From Novosphingobium sp. PhB57 (GTDB lineage Bacteria; Pseudomonadota; Alphaproteobacteria; Sphingomonadales; Sphingomonadaceae), in assembly GCF_004342985.1 (NCBI RefSeq), contig NZ_SMBO01000004.1:372001-436000 (forward strand): 64,000 nucleotides of DNA, read 5' to 3'. The translations under genes and the position numbers were made by a program. Position 1 is the stretch's first letter. The number at the start of each line of letters is the position of its first letter. Below are positions 28,102 through 35,857 of the stretch, piece by piece. The notes under the pieces were generated by a model, which did not search any database, was not told the DNA's origin, and saw only the letters and a program-made list of their open reading frames with translations.

Positions 28102-29150
28102 TCCGCAGCCTCCGCCAGGACCGGCGCATTCTCTGCCGCGATCATGCGGTCGATGGCGCGGCGCGCCCACATCGAGCCCGCATCGATGTTGAGGTTGTAG
28201 AAGACGTAATCCGGATGCTCGTCGATGGCGCGCTGCTGCGCTTCGATCACCGTCTCGTCTTCCAGCATGATGCCGCCGCCTGCATTGAGGACGCGGCGCG
28301 TATGGCCCTGATCGCCTATGTTGTAGTTCCGGAGATGGGCCCAGAAATAATAGCAGGTCTTGTCGGTCGAGGGGGTGGGCAGATGCAGCACCCGCATGTC
28401 CACGCCTTGCGAGCGATCGCCCTCCGGCGCGCCGGTTCCGGCGGGCGCCACGCCCACTTCCAGATAGATCACCGAAGGCGCCAGGAAGTTGATGACCTGC
28501 CAGCGATCGGTCTTGCCGGGCTTGCCGAGCTGCCCCGCCCAGAACGGCGGCGCCTCCTCGTCCAGCACCCAGCGTTCGACGCGCGCGGTGCGTTCGCCGT
28601 GATAGGCATCGAACGGCGCCTCGGCGAGCGCCTCGTTGCCGATGCTGGAGGAATGGACGAACGTCTCGTGAGTCAAGTCCATGAGGTTGTCGATCACCAG
28701 GCGGTAGTCGGCCTTCACCTCGGTCATGCTGCCGTCGCCCGCCCAATCCGGGTGGTCCGGCCACGGCAGGTCGGGGATGAGCGCCGGGTCGGCCAGTGCG
28801 GCATCGCCCGGCCAGACCCAGACGAAGCGATGGCGCTGCGCCACCGGGAATGCGCGCACGCAGGCGGAGGGGTTGATCGTTTCCTGCGAGGGCATGTGCG
28901 TGCAGCGCCCGTTGGGGCCGAACACCAGCCCATGATAGCCGCAGCGGACATCGTCACCCTGGAGCGTGCCGATCGAGAGCGGCACCAGGCGGTGCCAGCA
29001 GGCATCCTCCAGCGCCACCGGCGTGCCGTCCTGCCGGCGATAGAGCACCATCTTGCGGTTGCAGATCGTGCGCGACAGCAGGCTGCGCCCAACTTCCGCG
29101 TCCCACGCGGCGACATACCAGGCGTTCATCGGAAATGTCTGTGTTGTCAT
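28098..29150 (-). CDS. VanA-type Rieske O-demethylase, oxygenase component, first pair
   Basis: A 350-residue Rieske non-heme-iron oxygenase of the vanillate-demethylase size class. The Rieske cluster ligands are C51 and H53 (CWH) and C70 and H73 (CGYH). Mononuclear iron ligands are H161 and H166 in NLMDLTHETFVH, with bridging D158 just before. It would hydroxylate a methoxy carbon of an aromatic acid, giving the phenol and formaldehyde. GGGAG seven bases before ATG. The LigA-like gene stops 22 bp upstream and its reductase follows in ATGA overlap. Which methoxyl is attacked cannot be read from the sequence. Confidence 0.88.
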   Translation of the reverse strand: MTTQTFPMNAWYVAAWDAEVGRSLLSRTICNRKMVLYRRQDGTPVALEDACWHRLVPLSIGTLQGDDVRCGYHGLVFGPNGRCTHMPSQETINPSACVRAFPVAQRHRFVWVWPGDAALADPALIPDLPWPDHPDWAGDGSMTEVKADYRLVIDNLMDLTHETFVHSSSIGNEALAEAPFDAYHGERTARVERWVLDEEAPPFWAGQLGKPGKTDRWQVINFLAPSVIYLEVGVAPAGTGAPEGDRSQGVDMRVLHLPTPSTDKTCYYFWAHLRNYNIGDQGHTRRVLNAGGGIMLEDETVIEAQQRAIDEHPDYVFYNLNIDAGSMWARRAIDRMIAAENAPVLAEAAE

Positions 29151-29172
29151 GGTTTTTCTCCCAAGCCCCGCT

Positions 29173-29535
29173 TCACCGTGCGTGCGGCACGGCGCGGGTC
29201 TGCATGAATTCCTCGAAGCTCTCGCCGCGCATGATCGCGTAGACTTCCAGATTGGTTTTCCTGACGACGCGGGCCCACTTTTCGAGGACGAAGAAGTTGA
29301 CGCCGGCCTGCACGATGCCCAGCCAGTCGCGCGCGCGCACCAGCGCCATCTCCTCGTCGTCGAGACCCGCCGCGCGCATCGCCGCTTCCTCGTCGTCCCA
29401 GAAGGCCTGGCGCGCCTCGGGCCGGATCATGTTCCAGAAGAAACGATTGAACGCGAGGCGGCGATTGCAGGTGCGCAAGTCGAAGACGTAAGTGCCCTCG
29501 GGCATTGCCACGGTCTGCGGGTTCTGCGTGAACAT
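29173..29535 (-). CDS. Short LigA-type extradiol dioxygenase alpha subunit
   Basis: A 120-residue LigA-family subunit (about 139 in Sphingobium LigA). The family core is present: EGTYVFDLRTCNRRLAFNRFFW, DEEMALVRARDWLGIVQAGVNFFVLEKWAR and the final FEEFMQTRA. It lacks the C-terminal tail of the Sphingobium protein. In LigAB the alpha subunit forms part of the substrate lid over the iron site of the beta subunit. TGATG links it to the upstream beta-subunit gene, with GGAGG seven bases before ATG. Likely forms the enzyme with the adjacent LigB-like protein. Confidence 0.85.
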   Translation of the reverse strand: MFTQNPQTVAMPEGTYVFDLRTCNRRLAFNRFFWNMIRPEARQAFWDDEEAAMRAAGLDDEEMALVRARDWLGIVQAGVNFFVLEKWARVVRKTNLEVYAIMRGESFEEFMQTRAVPHAR

Positions 29536-30413
29536 CAGGCGACCTCCTGCTCGCGTTGCTGCGCCGCCGCCGCAGTCTCGCGTTCCTCGTAAGTGACGAC
29601 GGTCATCGCCGTGGTGGTCATGAGGTAGTAGTTGCGGTGCATCTCCTCCAGCGAAGCGCCGAGCGCGCCGCGCATCGCCAGCCACATGATCTGCTCGACG
29701 CTTTCCGCGCCGCCCAGCCGCACGTAATCCGCATGGGTAAGCTGAGTCAGCCGCTCGGGTTCGTCACGCAGGGTTTCAAGGAAATCGAGATCCCACTCGG
29801 TATTGTTGAAGCCCGTGCGCTCGCCGTGGATCTGGTGCGAAAGGCCGCCGGTGCCGACGACGACGACCTTCAGATCCTCAGGGTAACTTTCCACCGCGCG
29901 GCGCACCGCCTGCCCCAGCCGGTAGCAGCGACGGGCCGTGGGCAAGGGATATTGCAGGACGTTGATGGCGATGGGCACGACGGTGCCGGGCCAGTCCGGC
30001 TCATGCGGCCAGAGCAGCGGCAGGGGCGAGGCGATGCCATGGTCGATCGGCTTGTTCTGGAAGAACGCCAGGTCGAATTCCTCGTTCACCAGCGCTTCGC
30101 CGATATGCGCCTGGAAGTCCACGTCCCCCCGGATATCCGGAAGGCCCCGAAGGCCCGCGCCTTCGTCGGCAATCGGGAAGCGCTCGCCCACACCCAATGC
30201 GAACGTCGGGTAGAGGTCGAAGAACAGCGTGGTCGCGTGGTCGTTGTAGAAGAACAGCAGCACGTCGGGCTGCTTCTCGGCCAGCCATTTCGCGACGGGC
30301 TTGTAGCCCTCGAACAGCGGGGCCCAGACCGGGTCCTCCTGTCGCCCCTTGTCGTAAGCGACGCCGATGGTGGGTACGTGCGACGTGCCGATACCGCCGA
30401 TTATTCTGGCCAT
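29535..30413 (-). CDS. LigB-type class III extradiol dioxygenase, catalytic subunit
   Basis: A 292-residue catalytic subunit of a protocatechuate 4,5-dioxygenase-like enzyme, which opens a catechol ring next to one hydroxyl. Residues match the LigB iron site with a constant two-residue offset: H12 (TSHVP), H59 (YNDHA), E240 (SVEQIMWLAMRGAL), and catalytic H193 (GLSHQIHG). ATG has GGAG six bases upstream, giving the usual MARIIGGIGTSH start. Ring cleavage after O-demethylation is the logical order, since two VanAB pairs flank it. Protocatechuate, gallate or 3-O-methylgallate are all possible substrates. Confidence 0.9.
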   Translation of the reverse strand: MARIIGGIGTSHVPTIGVAYDKGRQEDPVWAPLFEGYKPVAKWLAEKQPDVLLFFYNDHATTLFFDLYPTFALGVGERFPIADEGAGLRGLPDIRGDVDFQAHIGEALVNEEFDLAFFQNKPIDHGIASPLPLLWPHEPDWPGTVVPIAINVLQYPLPTARRCYRLGQAVRRAVESYPEDLKVVVVGTGGLSHQIHGERTGFNNTEWDLDFLETLRDEPERLTQLTHADYVRLGGAESVEQIMWLAMRGALGASLEEMHRNYYLMTTTAMTVVTYEERETAAAAQQREQEVA

Positions 30414-30423
30414 GTCTGTCTCC

Positions 30424-31515
30424 TCAGAGCCCGCGGGCCTGCTCGGCCTCGGCACGCTCGAAGATCGAGCGGCGCATCAGCAGGCCGGGCTTGTCGGGGG
30501 CGAAATTCAGGTCGAACTGGGGTTCGGCATCCTGCGCGACAGTCTGCGCGATCCATTCCAGCGCATCCACGTCTTCCAGGTACGCCTTCTCGGATGCCGT
30601 GCGCAGGAACTCGTCCGCATGCTCGTCCTCCAGCTTCCGGTCGCGCGAATTGAACCACCAGTAGTGGAGCGAAGTCTGGGTTTCCGGCGTGATGAGATGA
30701 GTGATGTTGAAGCGGTACTTCTTCGGCGCGCCCGAAGCGTCCGCGTTGTCCGTGACGCTGGCATAGGCGGTGTGGAGCGCCGGGGAGACGTACCGCGCTT
30801 CCGAGAAGCGATCGACGCGCTTGTCCATCAGTCCCATCGGCACGCCGTAGATGCCGGGCGGCGGCGCGTCCCTGAGCGCGCGGTAGATGACGACGACATC
30901 GCCCTCCAGCCGCACGTCCAGCTTGGACCGCGCGAACTCCGGCGTGCCCACGGTGCCGGGATGAAGGAACGGAAAATGCGTCTGGTCGAGCAGGTTCTCG
31001 TGCATCGCCACATAGTCCGACTGGATGTGATAGGCCCCGCGCACGCTTTTCCACTCGGGACTTGCCAGCCAGGACGTATCCGGGATCAGCGCCTCGTCCG
31101 CATGGTCGGGGTCGCCCATCCAGATCCACACCAGCGGGCCGCGCTCCGCGGTGGGGAAAGCGGCGACATTGGCATTGGTCGGCACGATCGGCATCGAGGG
31201 CATGGCCAGGCAGCGCCCCGAAGGATCGAACTGCATGCCGTGATAGCCGCAGACGAGCACGTCGCCCTCCAGCCGCCCCTTGGCGAGCGGGAAGGAACGG
31301 TGCGGGCAGCGGTTGCGCACCGCCACCGGCTCTCCCGCCAAGGTCCGGTAAAGCGCGACGTCCACGCCCAGCAGCCTGCGACTGATGATGTCGCGGCTGA
31401 TCTCGTCCGCGAAGCCGGCGACATACCAGCAATTGCGCACGAGCGGCGTGTTCTGGTCGGCAAAGCGGCCCATTTCCAGCGGAGAGGCGGCGGGAATAGC
31501 GGTCATCTGGTTCAT
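30424..31515 (-). CDS. VanA-type Rieske O-demethylase, oxygenase component, second pair
   Basis: A 363-residue Rieske oxygenase. Rieske ligands C70, H72, C89, H92; mononuclear iron ligands H180 and H185 in NLLDQTHFPFLH with D177 before them. It belongs to the same broad family as the oxygenase at 28098-29150 but differs throughout, so the two are not recent duplicates and likely have different regiospecificity or substrates. The ATG (MNQMTA) has GGAG seven bases upstream. Reductase gene 13 bp upstream, LigB-like gene 10 bp downstream. Confidence 0.88.
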   Translation of the reverse strand: MNQMTAIPAASPLEMGRFADQNTPLVRNCWYVAGFADEISRDIISRRLLGVDVALYRTLAGEPVAVRNRCPHRSFPLAKGRLEGDVLVCGYHGMQFDPSGRCLAMPSMPIVPTNANVAAFPTAERGPLVWIWMGDPDHADEALIPDTSWLASPEWKSVRGAYHIQSDYVAMHENLLDQTHFPFLHPGTVGTPEFARSKLDVRLEGDVVVIYRALRDAPPPGIYGVPMGLMDKRVDRFSEARYVSPALHTAYASVTDNADASGAPKKYRFNITHLITPETQTSLHYWWFNSRDRKLEDEHADEFLRTASEKAYLEDVDALEWIAQTVAQDAEPQFDLNFAPDKPGLLMRRSIFERAEAEQARGL

Positions 31516-31528
31516 GTTGGGACTCCGG

Positions 31529-32512
31529 TCAGGCGTCGAGTACGAGGGTGCCGCCCGGCAGGCGCGACACACAGATGCACAGCGTGTCCCCGGCGGCGCG
31601 TTCCTCGTCGGAAAGATAGCTGTCGCGGTGGCTGATCCGCTCTCCCCCTTCCAGGACGGGGAGCGGGCACAATCCGCATTCCCCGCGGCGGCAATCCGAG
31701 AGGACATCGACGCCGGAGGCGGTCAGGGCGTCGAGGATGCTGGTATCGCGGCCGACCTCGACAGTGCGGCCGGTGCGCCGCAGTTCGACGGCGAAAGGCG
31801 CATCGTCGGGAGCGGGACCGGCGGTGAACCGCTCCGAACGCACGCGCGCATCGGGCCAGCCCAGGGTCCGCGCGGCGGCGTGGACGGCCTCGATCATCAG
31901 CAGGGGACCGCAGACGTAGACCGTGGTGTCGTCGCTCTGGGCGGCGAGCAGTGCGGCCATATCGAGGTGGTCGGTCGCAGGATCGCCGCTGACGTGCAGC
32001 CTGCCCGCGGCACCTGCCAGTTCCATCGCTTCGGCGGCATAGGCAAGCTGGTCCTGCGTGCGGCCGGCATAGACGAATGCGAAGGGCCGCCCTCGCCGCA
32101 CCACGCTTCGCAGCATCGCGTAGATGGGCGTGATGCCGATGCCGCCGGCGATCAGAAGACTGCGCCGGTCGCGCAAGTCGAGCGGGAAGTTGTTCTTGGG
32201 CCGTGAGACCTTGAGCCGCGTTCCCGGGGCGAAAGTATCGTGGATATGCGCCGACCCACGCTGGCGATCCTCGCGCTGGACGGCGATCCGGTAATGATCG
32301 GCCCGATCGTCCGCGAGCCCCTGCCCGCCGACAAGCGAATAGTGCCGCACGATCGGCCCGCTGAGATCGGAATGCGTGTGCAGTTCCACATGCGCACCCG
32401 GCGCCCCGCGAGGCAGCGGAGAACCGTCTGCCGAAGCCAGGACGTACTCCCGGATGCGCGGCGTGAGCTGGCGCACGCCTGCCACCACCATGTCGATCAA
32501 TTGCCCGTGCAC
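31529..32512 (-). CDS. VanB-type oxygenase reductase (FNR / 2Fe-2S), second pair
   Basis: A 327-residue vanillate/phthalate-type reductase: RHYSLVG flavin motif near residue 60, GGIGITPIYAM near residue 120, C-terminal 2Fe-2S domain with DCRRGECGLC and a last Cys in LCICVS. I place the start at the GTG (VHGQLIDM) because AAGGAG lies six bases upstream; an in-frame ATG is seven codons inside. It is the first gene of the O-demethylase operon, directly behind the promoter with the VanR-type operator, and serves the oxygenase that follows. Confidence 0.9.
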   Translation of the reverse strand: MHGQLIDMVVAGVRQLTPRIREYVLASADGSPLPRGAPGAHVELHTHSDLSGPIVRHYSLVGGQGLADDRADHYRIAVQREDRQRGSAHIHDTFAPGTRLKVSRPKNNFPLDLRDRRSLLIAGGIGITPIYAMLRSVVRRGRPFAFVYAGRTQDQLAYAAEAMELAGAAGRLHVSGDPATDHLDMAALLAAQSDDTTVYVCGPLLMIEAVHAAARTLGWPDARVRSERFTAGPAPDDAPFAVELRRTGRTVEVGRDTSILDALTASGVDVLSDCRRGECGLCPLPVLEGGERISHRDSYLSDEERAAGDTLCICVSRLPGGTLVLDA

Positions 32513-32578
32513 CGGCCTCTCCTTGTTAGCCCGTTCCTGTGGAACCGATTGCGATCTCAGCCGCGATTCGATGCCTGG

Positions 32579-32607
32579 ATAATCACTTTGGATCCAAAGT
32601 ACGTCAA
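32579..32607 (-). promoter_or_regulatory. Promoter of the O-demethylase operon
   Basis: On the minus strand TTGACG (32607-32602) and GATTAT (32584-32579) are separated by exactly 17 bp. The -35 matches the vegetative consensus at five of six bases and the -10 at four. The spacer is filled by the palindrome at 32585-32600. This leaves a leader of about 60 bases to the first gene. Confidence 0.7.
32585..32600. promoter_or_regulatory. VanR-type operator O1, perfect 16-bp palindrome
   Basis: ACTTTGGATCCAAAGT is its own reverse complement. Its core TTGGATCCAA is the core of the operator known for Caulobacter VanR (ATTGGATCCAAT). Sitting between -35 and -10, bound repressor would block RNA polymerase directly; release would follow binding of a vanillate-like effector. 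Confidence 0.8.
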
Positions 32608-32639
32608 TACCTTTCGATAATTGTCGATTTATAGCGAGT

Positions 32640-32662
32640 TTGGATCCCATTTTTGGATCCAC
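32640..32662. promoter_or_regulatory. Two near-copies of the VanR-type operator (O2, O3)
   Basis: TTGGATCCCA (32640-32649) and TTGGATCCAC (32653-32662) each match the O1 core at nine of ten bases, with centres 13 bp apart. They lie 42-64 bp upstream of the gntR-type gene, consistent with autoregulation and with cooperative binding to O1. Confidence 0.65.
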
Positions 32663-32703
32663 GGAACTTGGCGGGTCCGCAGCAGGTGTGTAGGTTCACC
32701 GCC

Positions 32704-33417
32704 ATGACCTCTCTTCCGGATGACGCCACCACCCTTCGTGCCAAGTCTTCGGCGCTGACCCGGCTGCGCGAAATGATCCTGCGCGGCACCTTGAAGCCGG
32801 GCGAGCGGCTGCGCGAGGTCGAGCTGGCGGAGCGGCTTGCGATGTCCCGCACGCCGATACGCCAGGCGCTTCCGGCGCTGGCGCTGGAAGGCCTGCTGGT
32901 CCAGGCGGGGGTGCGCGGCTATGCGGTTCGTTCGTTCACGCGCGCCGAAAGCCTCCAGGCCCTGCATCTCCGCGCCATGCTGGAAGGCTATGCGGCGCGC
33001 AGCATCGTGCTGGCCGGGCGAGGCAAGGCGATTGCCGATGCGCTGGCCCCGCTGATCGCCGAAGTGGACGAACTGCTGCAGGCCGGGACACTGTCGGAAG
33101 TACTGGAAGAGCGATACGGCGAACTCAACGAGCGCTTTCACACCGCTGTCGTGGAAGGCGCCGACGATCTCCTGCTGCGGGACCTCATCGCCCGCTGCAA
33201 CGTCGTGCCCTTCACATCGCCGGCGGTCATCGCCTTCGAAGAACTGGAGGACGCCGAAATCATGGACCTCATGCGCTATGCCCAGCGCCAGCATCACGCG
33301 ATCGTCAATGCGCTGCGTGCGGGCGACGCCCTGCGCGCCGAAATGCTGTTTCGCGAACACGCGACCACGCAGGAAAGCAGCATGGCCATGGGCGAAACGC
33401 TTCGGCGTTCCCTCTAG
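32704..33417 (+). CDS. vanR: VanR-like GntR/FCD repressor
   Basis: A 237-residue GntR-family regulator of the FCD (FadR C-terminal) type. The winged helix lies at about residues 18-75 (LTRLREMILRGTLKPGERLREVELAERL, SRTPIRQALPALALEGLL); the helical effector domain follows with metal-binding-type residues in LNERFHTAV and QHHAIVNAL. It diverges from the VanAB-type operon and has VanR-type operators on both sides of the shared region, which is the arrangement of VanR in vanillate pathways. Expected to repress the operon until an aromatic acid binds. The ATG at 32704 is used, not the TTG extension. Confidence 0.82.
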   Translation: MTSLPDDATTLRAKSSALTRLREMILRGTLKPGERLREVELAERLAMSRTPIRQALPALALEGLLVQAGVRGYAVRSFTRAESLQALHLRAMLEGYAARSIVLAGRGKAIADALAPLIAEVDELLQAGTLSEVLEERYGELNERFHTAVVEGADDLLLRDLIARCNVVPFTSPAVIAFEELEDAEIMDLMRYAQRQHHAIVNALRAGDALRAEMLFREHATTQESSMAMGETLRRSL

Positions 33418-33543
33418 CCACCGCGCCGCTATAACAGGAGCGGCATAGCTCCCAGCATGAATGCGATACGGGCGTTCGCAGGCAGCATGCCTAGCATCCC
33501 CCCAAAGCACCGCTTCAGCGGATGCTGACTGGAGAGGATGACC

Positions 33544-34887
33544 ATGGCAAGTGTCACGGCGGCAGGGCCGCCCACCATCGGGACGGACGATCGGGAGACG
33601 ATGTCCGTCTTCCAGATCGCCGCTATCGGCGTCTGCGTATTGATCAATGCGCTCGACGGCTTCGACGTGCTGGCAGTGGCCTTCACCGCGCCGGCCATAT
33701 CGCGCGAATGGGGCCTCGCACCGACCCAGGTGGGAGGGCTGTTCAGCGCCGGACTGGCGGGAATGGGCATCGGCGCGTTCACCATCTCTCCGCTCGGCGA
33801 CAAGCTGGGGCGGCGGCCGGCGATCCTGTTCTGCCTGGTCCTGCTGGCCGCCGGCATGTTCGCCTCGGCCTTTGCCGGCAATCTCAGCCAACTGGCGGCG
33901 ACCCGCGTGCTGACCGGCCTCGGCATCGGCGGCATCCTGGCGAGCATCAACACGGTCGTGGCGGAATATGCGTCTCCGCGCCGTCGCAGCCTTGCGATCT
34001 CCTGCATGGCGCTGGGATATCCCGTCGGCGCGACTGTCGGCGCGCTGGCCGCCGTGCCGCTGATCGGGGCTTTCGGGTGGAGATCGATCTACCTGCTCGG
34101 CGCGGCGGCGGCTGCCCTGCTCGTCCCCCTGGTGCTCTGGCTGCTGCCCGAGTCCATCCAGTTCCTTTCGGCGCGCCGCCCGGCAGGCGCGCTGGACAAG
34201 ATCAACCGGGTCCAGCGCAAACTCGGCCGCGCGCCGCTCGACAGGCTGCCGCCGCTCGCGGCCCGGACGGCCGAGAACCGCCCCGGCTTTGCCGATCTTT
34301 TCCGCGGCCCGATGCTCGCCGCCACTGTCCTGGTCATGCTGCTCAACATGTGCGTGATGGCAACGGTCTACTTCGCGATCAGTTGGACGCCGAAGATACT
34401 CTCGGAACTGGGCTTCAGCGACAGTATCGGTATCTACGCCTCCATGATGATGAACGTCGCGGGCGCCATCGGCTGCCTTCTGTTCGGATTGCTGGCGAAC
34501 CGCTTCGGCCTTCGCAACTTGTCCGCAGCGGTATTCGTGGGCATGGGGCTGGCTCTCACCGCCTATGGACTGGCGCCGCCGCGCGCCGTCGCCCTGATCG
34601 CGGCGGCCTTCATCACCGGCTTCTTCCTCAACACCGCGATCACCTGCCTCTATACGATCCTGCCGCAAGTGTTCCCGCCCGAGATGCGGGCCACGGGGAC
34701 GGGGATCGGCCTGGGTGGCGGGCGGATCGGCGCGGTGGCCGGGCCCTATCTGGCCGGCATGCTGATGGCCGCCGGCTGGAGCCGCGCGGCCTATTGCATC
34801 GCCCTGGCAGTGCCGATGATCGCCGCCATCGTCATCCTCCCCGCTCTCCCCCTCGGGCGCGGGGCCGGTCTGCGCGAAGAGCGATAG
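33544..34887 (+). CDS. MFS aromatic-acid:H+ symporter (PcaK/VanK type)
   Basis: A 447-residue, 12-helix major facilitator of the aromatic acid:proton symporter family. Diagnostic features are the LDGFDVLAVAF motif in the first helix (Asp residues needed for transport in PcaK), GDKLGRRP between helices 2 and 3, and the related LFGLLANRFGLRNL between helices 8 and 9. The start at 33544 has GGAGAGG at suitable spacing; an ATG six bases earlier is too close. It follows the vanR-like gene by 126 bp on the same strand and probably imports the methoxylated acid consumed by the divergent operon. Confidence 0.9.
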   Translation: MASVTAAGPPTIGTDDRETMSVFQIAAIGVCVLINALDGFDVLAVAFTAPAISREWGLAPTQVGGLFSAGLAGMGIGAFTISPLGDKLGRRPAILFCLVLLAAGMFASAFAGNLSQLAATRVLTGLGIGGILASINTVVAEYASPRRRSLAISCMALGYPVGATVGALAAVPLIGAFGWRSIYLLGAAAAALLVPLVLWLLPESIQFLSARRPAGALDKINRVQRKLGRAPLDRLPPLAARTAENRPGFADLFRGPMLAATVLVMLLNMCVMATVYFAISWTPKILSELGFSDSIGIYASMMMNVAGAIGCLLFGLLANRFGLRNLSAAVFVGMGLALTAYGLAPPRAVALIAAAFITGFFLNTAITCLYTILPQVFPPEMRATGTGIGLGGGRIGAVAGPYLAGMLMAAGWSRAAYCIALAVPMIAAIVILPALPLGRGAGLREER

Positions 34888-34932
34888 CGCCCCCGTGGAC
34901 GCACTGTCCGGCCCCGCCGACCTGCCGGAAGA

Positions 34933-35430
34933 TCAGGCGATCAGCCAGGTTCCGTCGGGTTCCTTGTGCACCACATTGTTCCAGAGATAGCTCTCGCCGC
35001 TGTCTTCCGCCGTGAACAGGATGTCGAACCTGAACTCGTTGGCGGCGACGCGCTTCCAGTTCTGGATGCGGGTGACCGTGACGCATCCCGACATGTCGTG
35101 GTGGCGCATGCGCTTGGCCGGGGACATCGCGCCGGCCCAGCCATTGAACATGGCGGTCCCGCGCGATCCGACGAATTTCTCGACCAGTCCTTGCGTGGCC
35201 CTGTCGTCCTGCACGCACATGAGGGTGGCGATGTAGGGGCGCAGGGTGGGCAGCGCTGCGGCCACGTCCGCCTTCAAGGCCGGAGGCGCCGAGGCCAGCG
35301 CCTTTTCGAGCGCCTGCACTTGTGCCTGCTCGGGCTGCGCGAGCAGCGGGGAACGCGCCGCGTCTGCCTGCGCCGGAAGGCCCGCAAGTCCGGCGATCAT
35401 CAGCGTTGCCGCAAATCGAGTCTGTATCAT
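34933..35430 (-). CDS. Secreted protein of unknown function
   Basis: A 165-residue exported protein: signal peptide with cleavage near AQADA, a helical Ala-rich segment (PEQAQVQALEKALAS), then a mixed alpha/beta part with CVQDD and a single later Cys (SGCVTVTRI), which could form a disulfide in the periplasm. The C-terminal part (FRFDILFTAEDSGESYLWNN) looks like a small beta sheet. I do not recognise the family. It converges with the MFS gene. Confidence 0.65.
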   Translation of the reverse strand: MIQTRFAATLMIAGLAGLPAQADAARSPLLAQPEQAQVQALEKALASAPPALKADVAAALPTLRPYIATLMCVQDDRATQGLVEKFVGSRGTAMFNGWAGAMSPAKRMRHHDMSGCVTVTRIQNWKRVAANEFRFDILFTAEDSGESYLWNNVVHKEPDGTWLIA

Positions 35431-35565
35431 TTCAAATTCCACCGTGGGGCCGATCCGAGCGGAAGCCGGTCGGTCGGTCGGTTTTCCATCGAGGCCCCGC
35501 TTTCCATCCAGGCGGGGCGCCCCGGCGGGCAGGTCGACGCGGATCGTCGCCCTGCCCGGCCTGCG

Positions 35566-35811
35566 TCAAATCCAGGTGCGACCGTCCGCACCGCCGCAGC
35601 CATAGGGCGGCAATTGGTTTTCGAAACGGGCCTTCAGCTTGTGGCAACCCCAGGTCCGCAGCGGGCCCGGCATATAGCCGTTGAGAGCGATGCCCACTTC
35701 GTCATAGGGGCTCTCGGCCTGGGCGACATACATGTACCAGCGTCCGCCGAACATGACCGTAAACGCGACCACCACGACGACGATCACTTGAATTACCTTC
35801 TGAATTTCCAT
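35566..35811 (-). CDS. Small single-pass membrane protein, unknown
   Basis: An 81-residue protein with one hydrophobic helix at about residues 4-24 (VIQVIVVVVVAFTVMFGG) and a C-terminal tail rich in Gly, Pro and Tyr with two Cys (TWGCHKLKAR and PPYGCGG). GAGGAG stands just before the ATG. The tail probably faces the periplasm and the Cys pair may be oxidised. Family not recognised; it lies 135 bp upstream of the secreted unknown protein and could be its partner. Confidence 0.6.
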   Translation of the reverse strand: MEIQKVIQVIVVVVVAFTVMFGGRWYMYVAQAESPYDEVGIALNGYMPGPLRTWGCHKLKARFENQLPPYGCGGADGRTWI

Positions 35812-35857
35812 TCTCCTCAAGAGCTTAATGGGGGAAACACGGTCCGTTGGACCTAAA

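Noticed and set aside
33493..33526. AGCATCC / GGATGCT inverted repeat before the MFS gene
   Set aside because: Seven-bp arms with a 20-base loop are expected by chance in such DNA; no supporting context.
32629..34668. 679-codon minus-strand frame opposite vanR-like and MFS genes
   Set aside because: The plus strand carries clear GntR and MFS proteins; the frame is Gln/Arg/Asp-biased and runs across the operator region.
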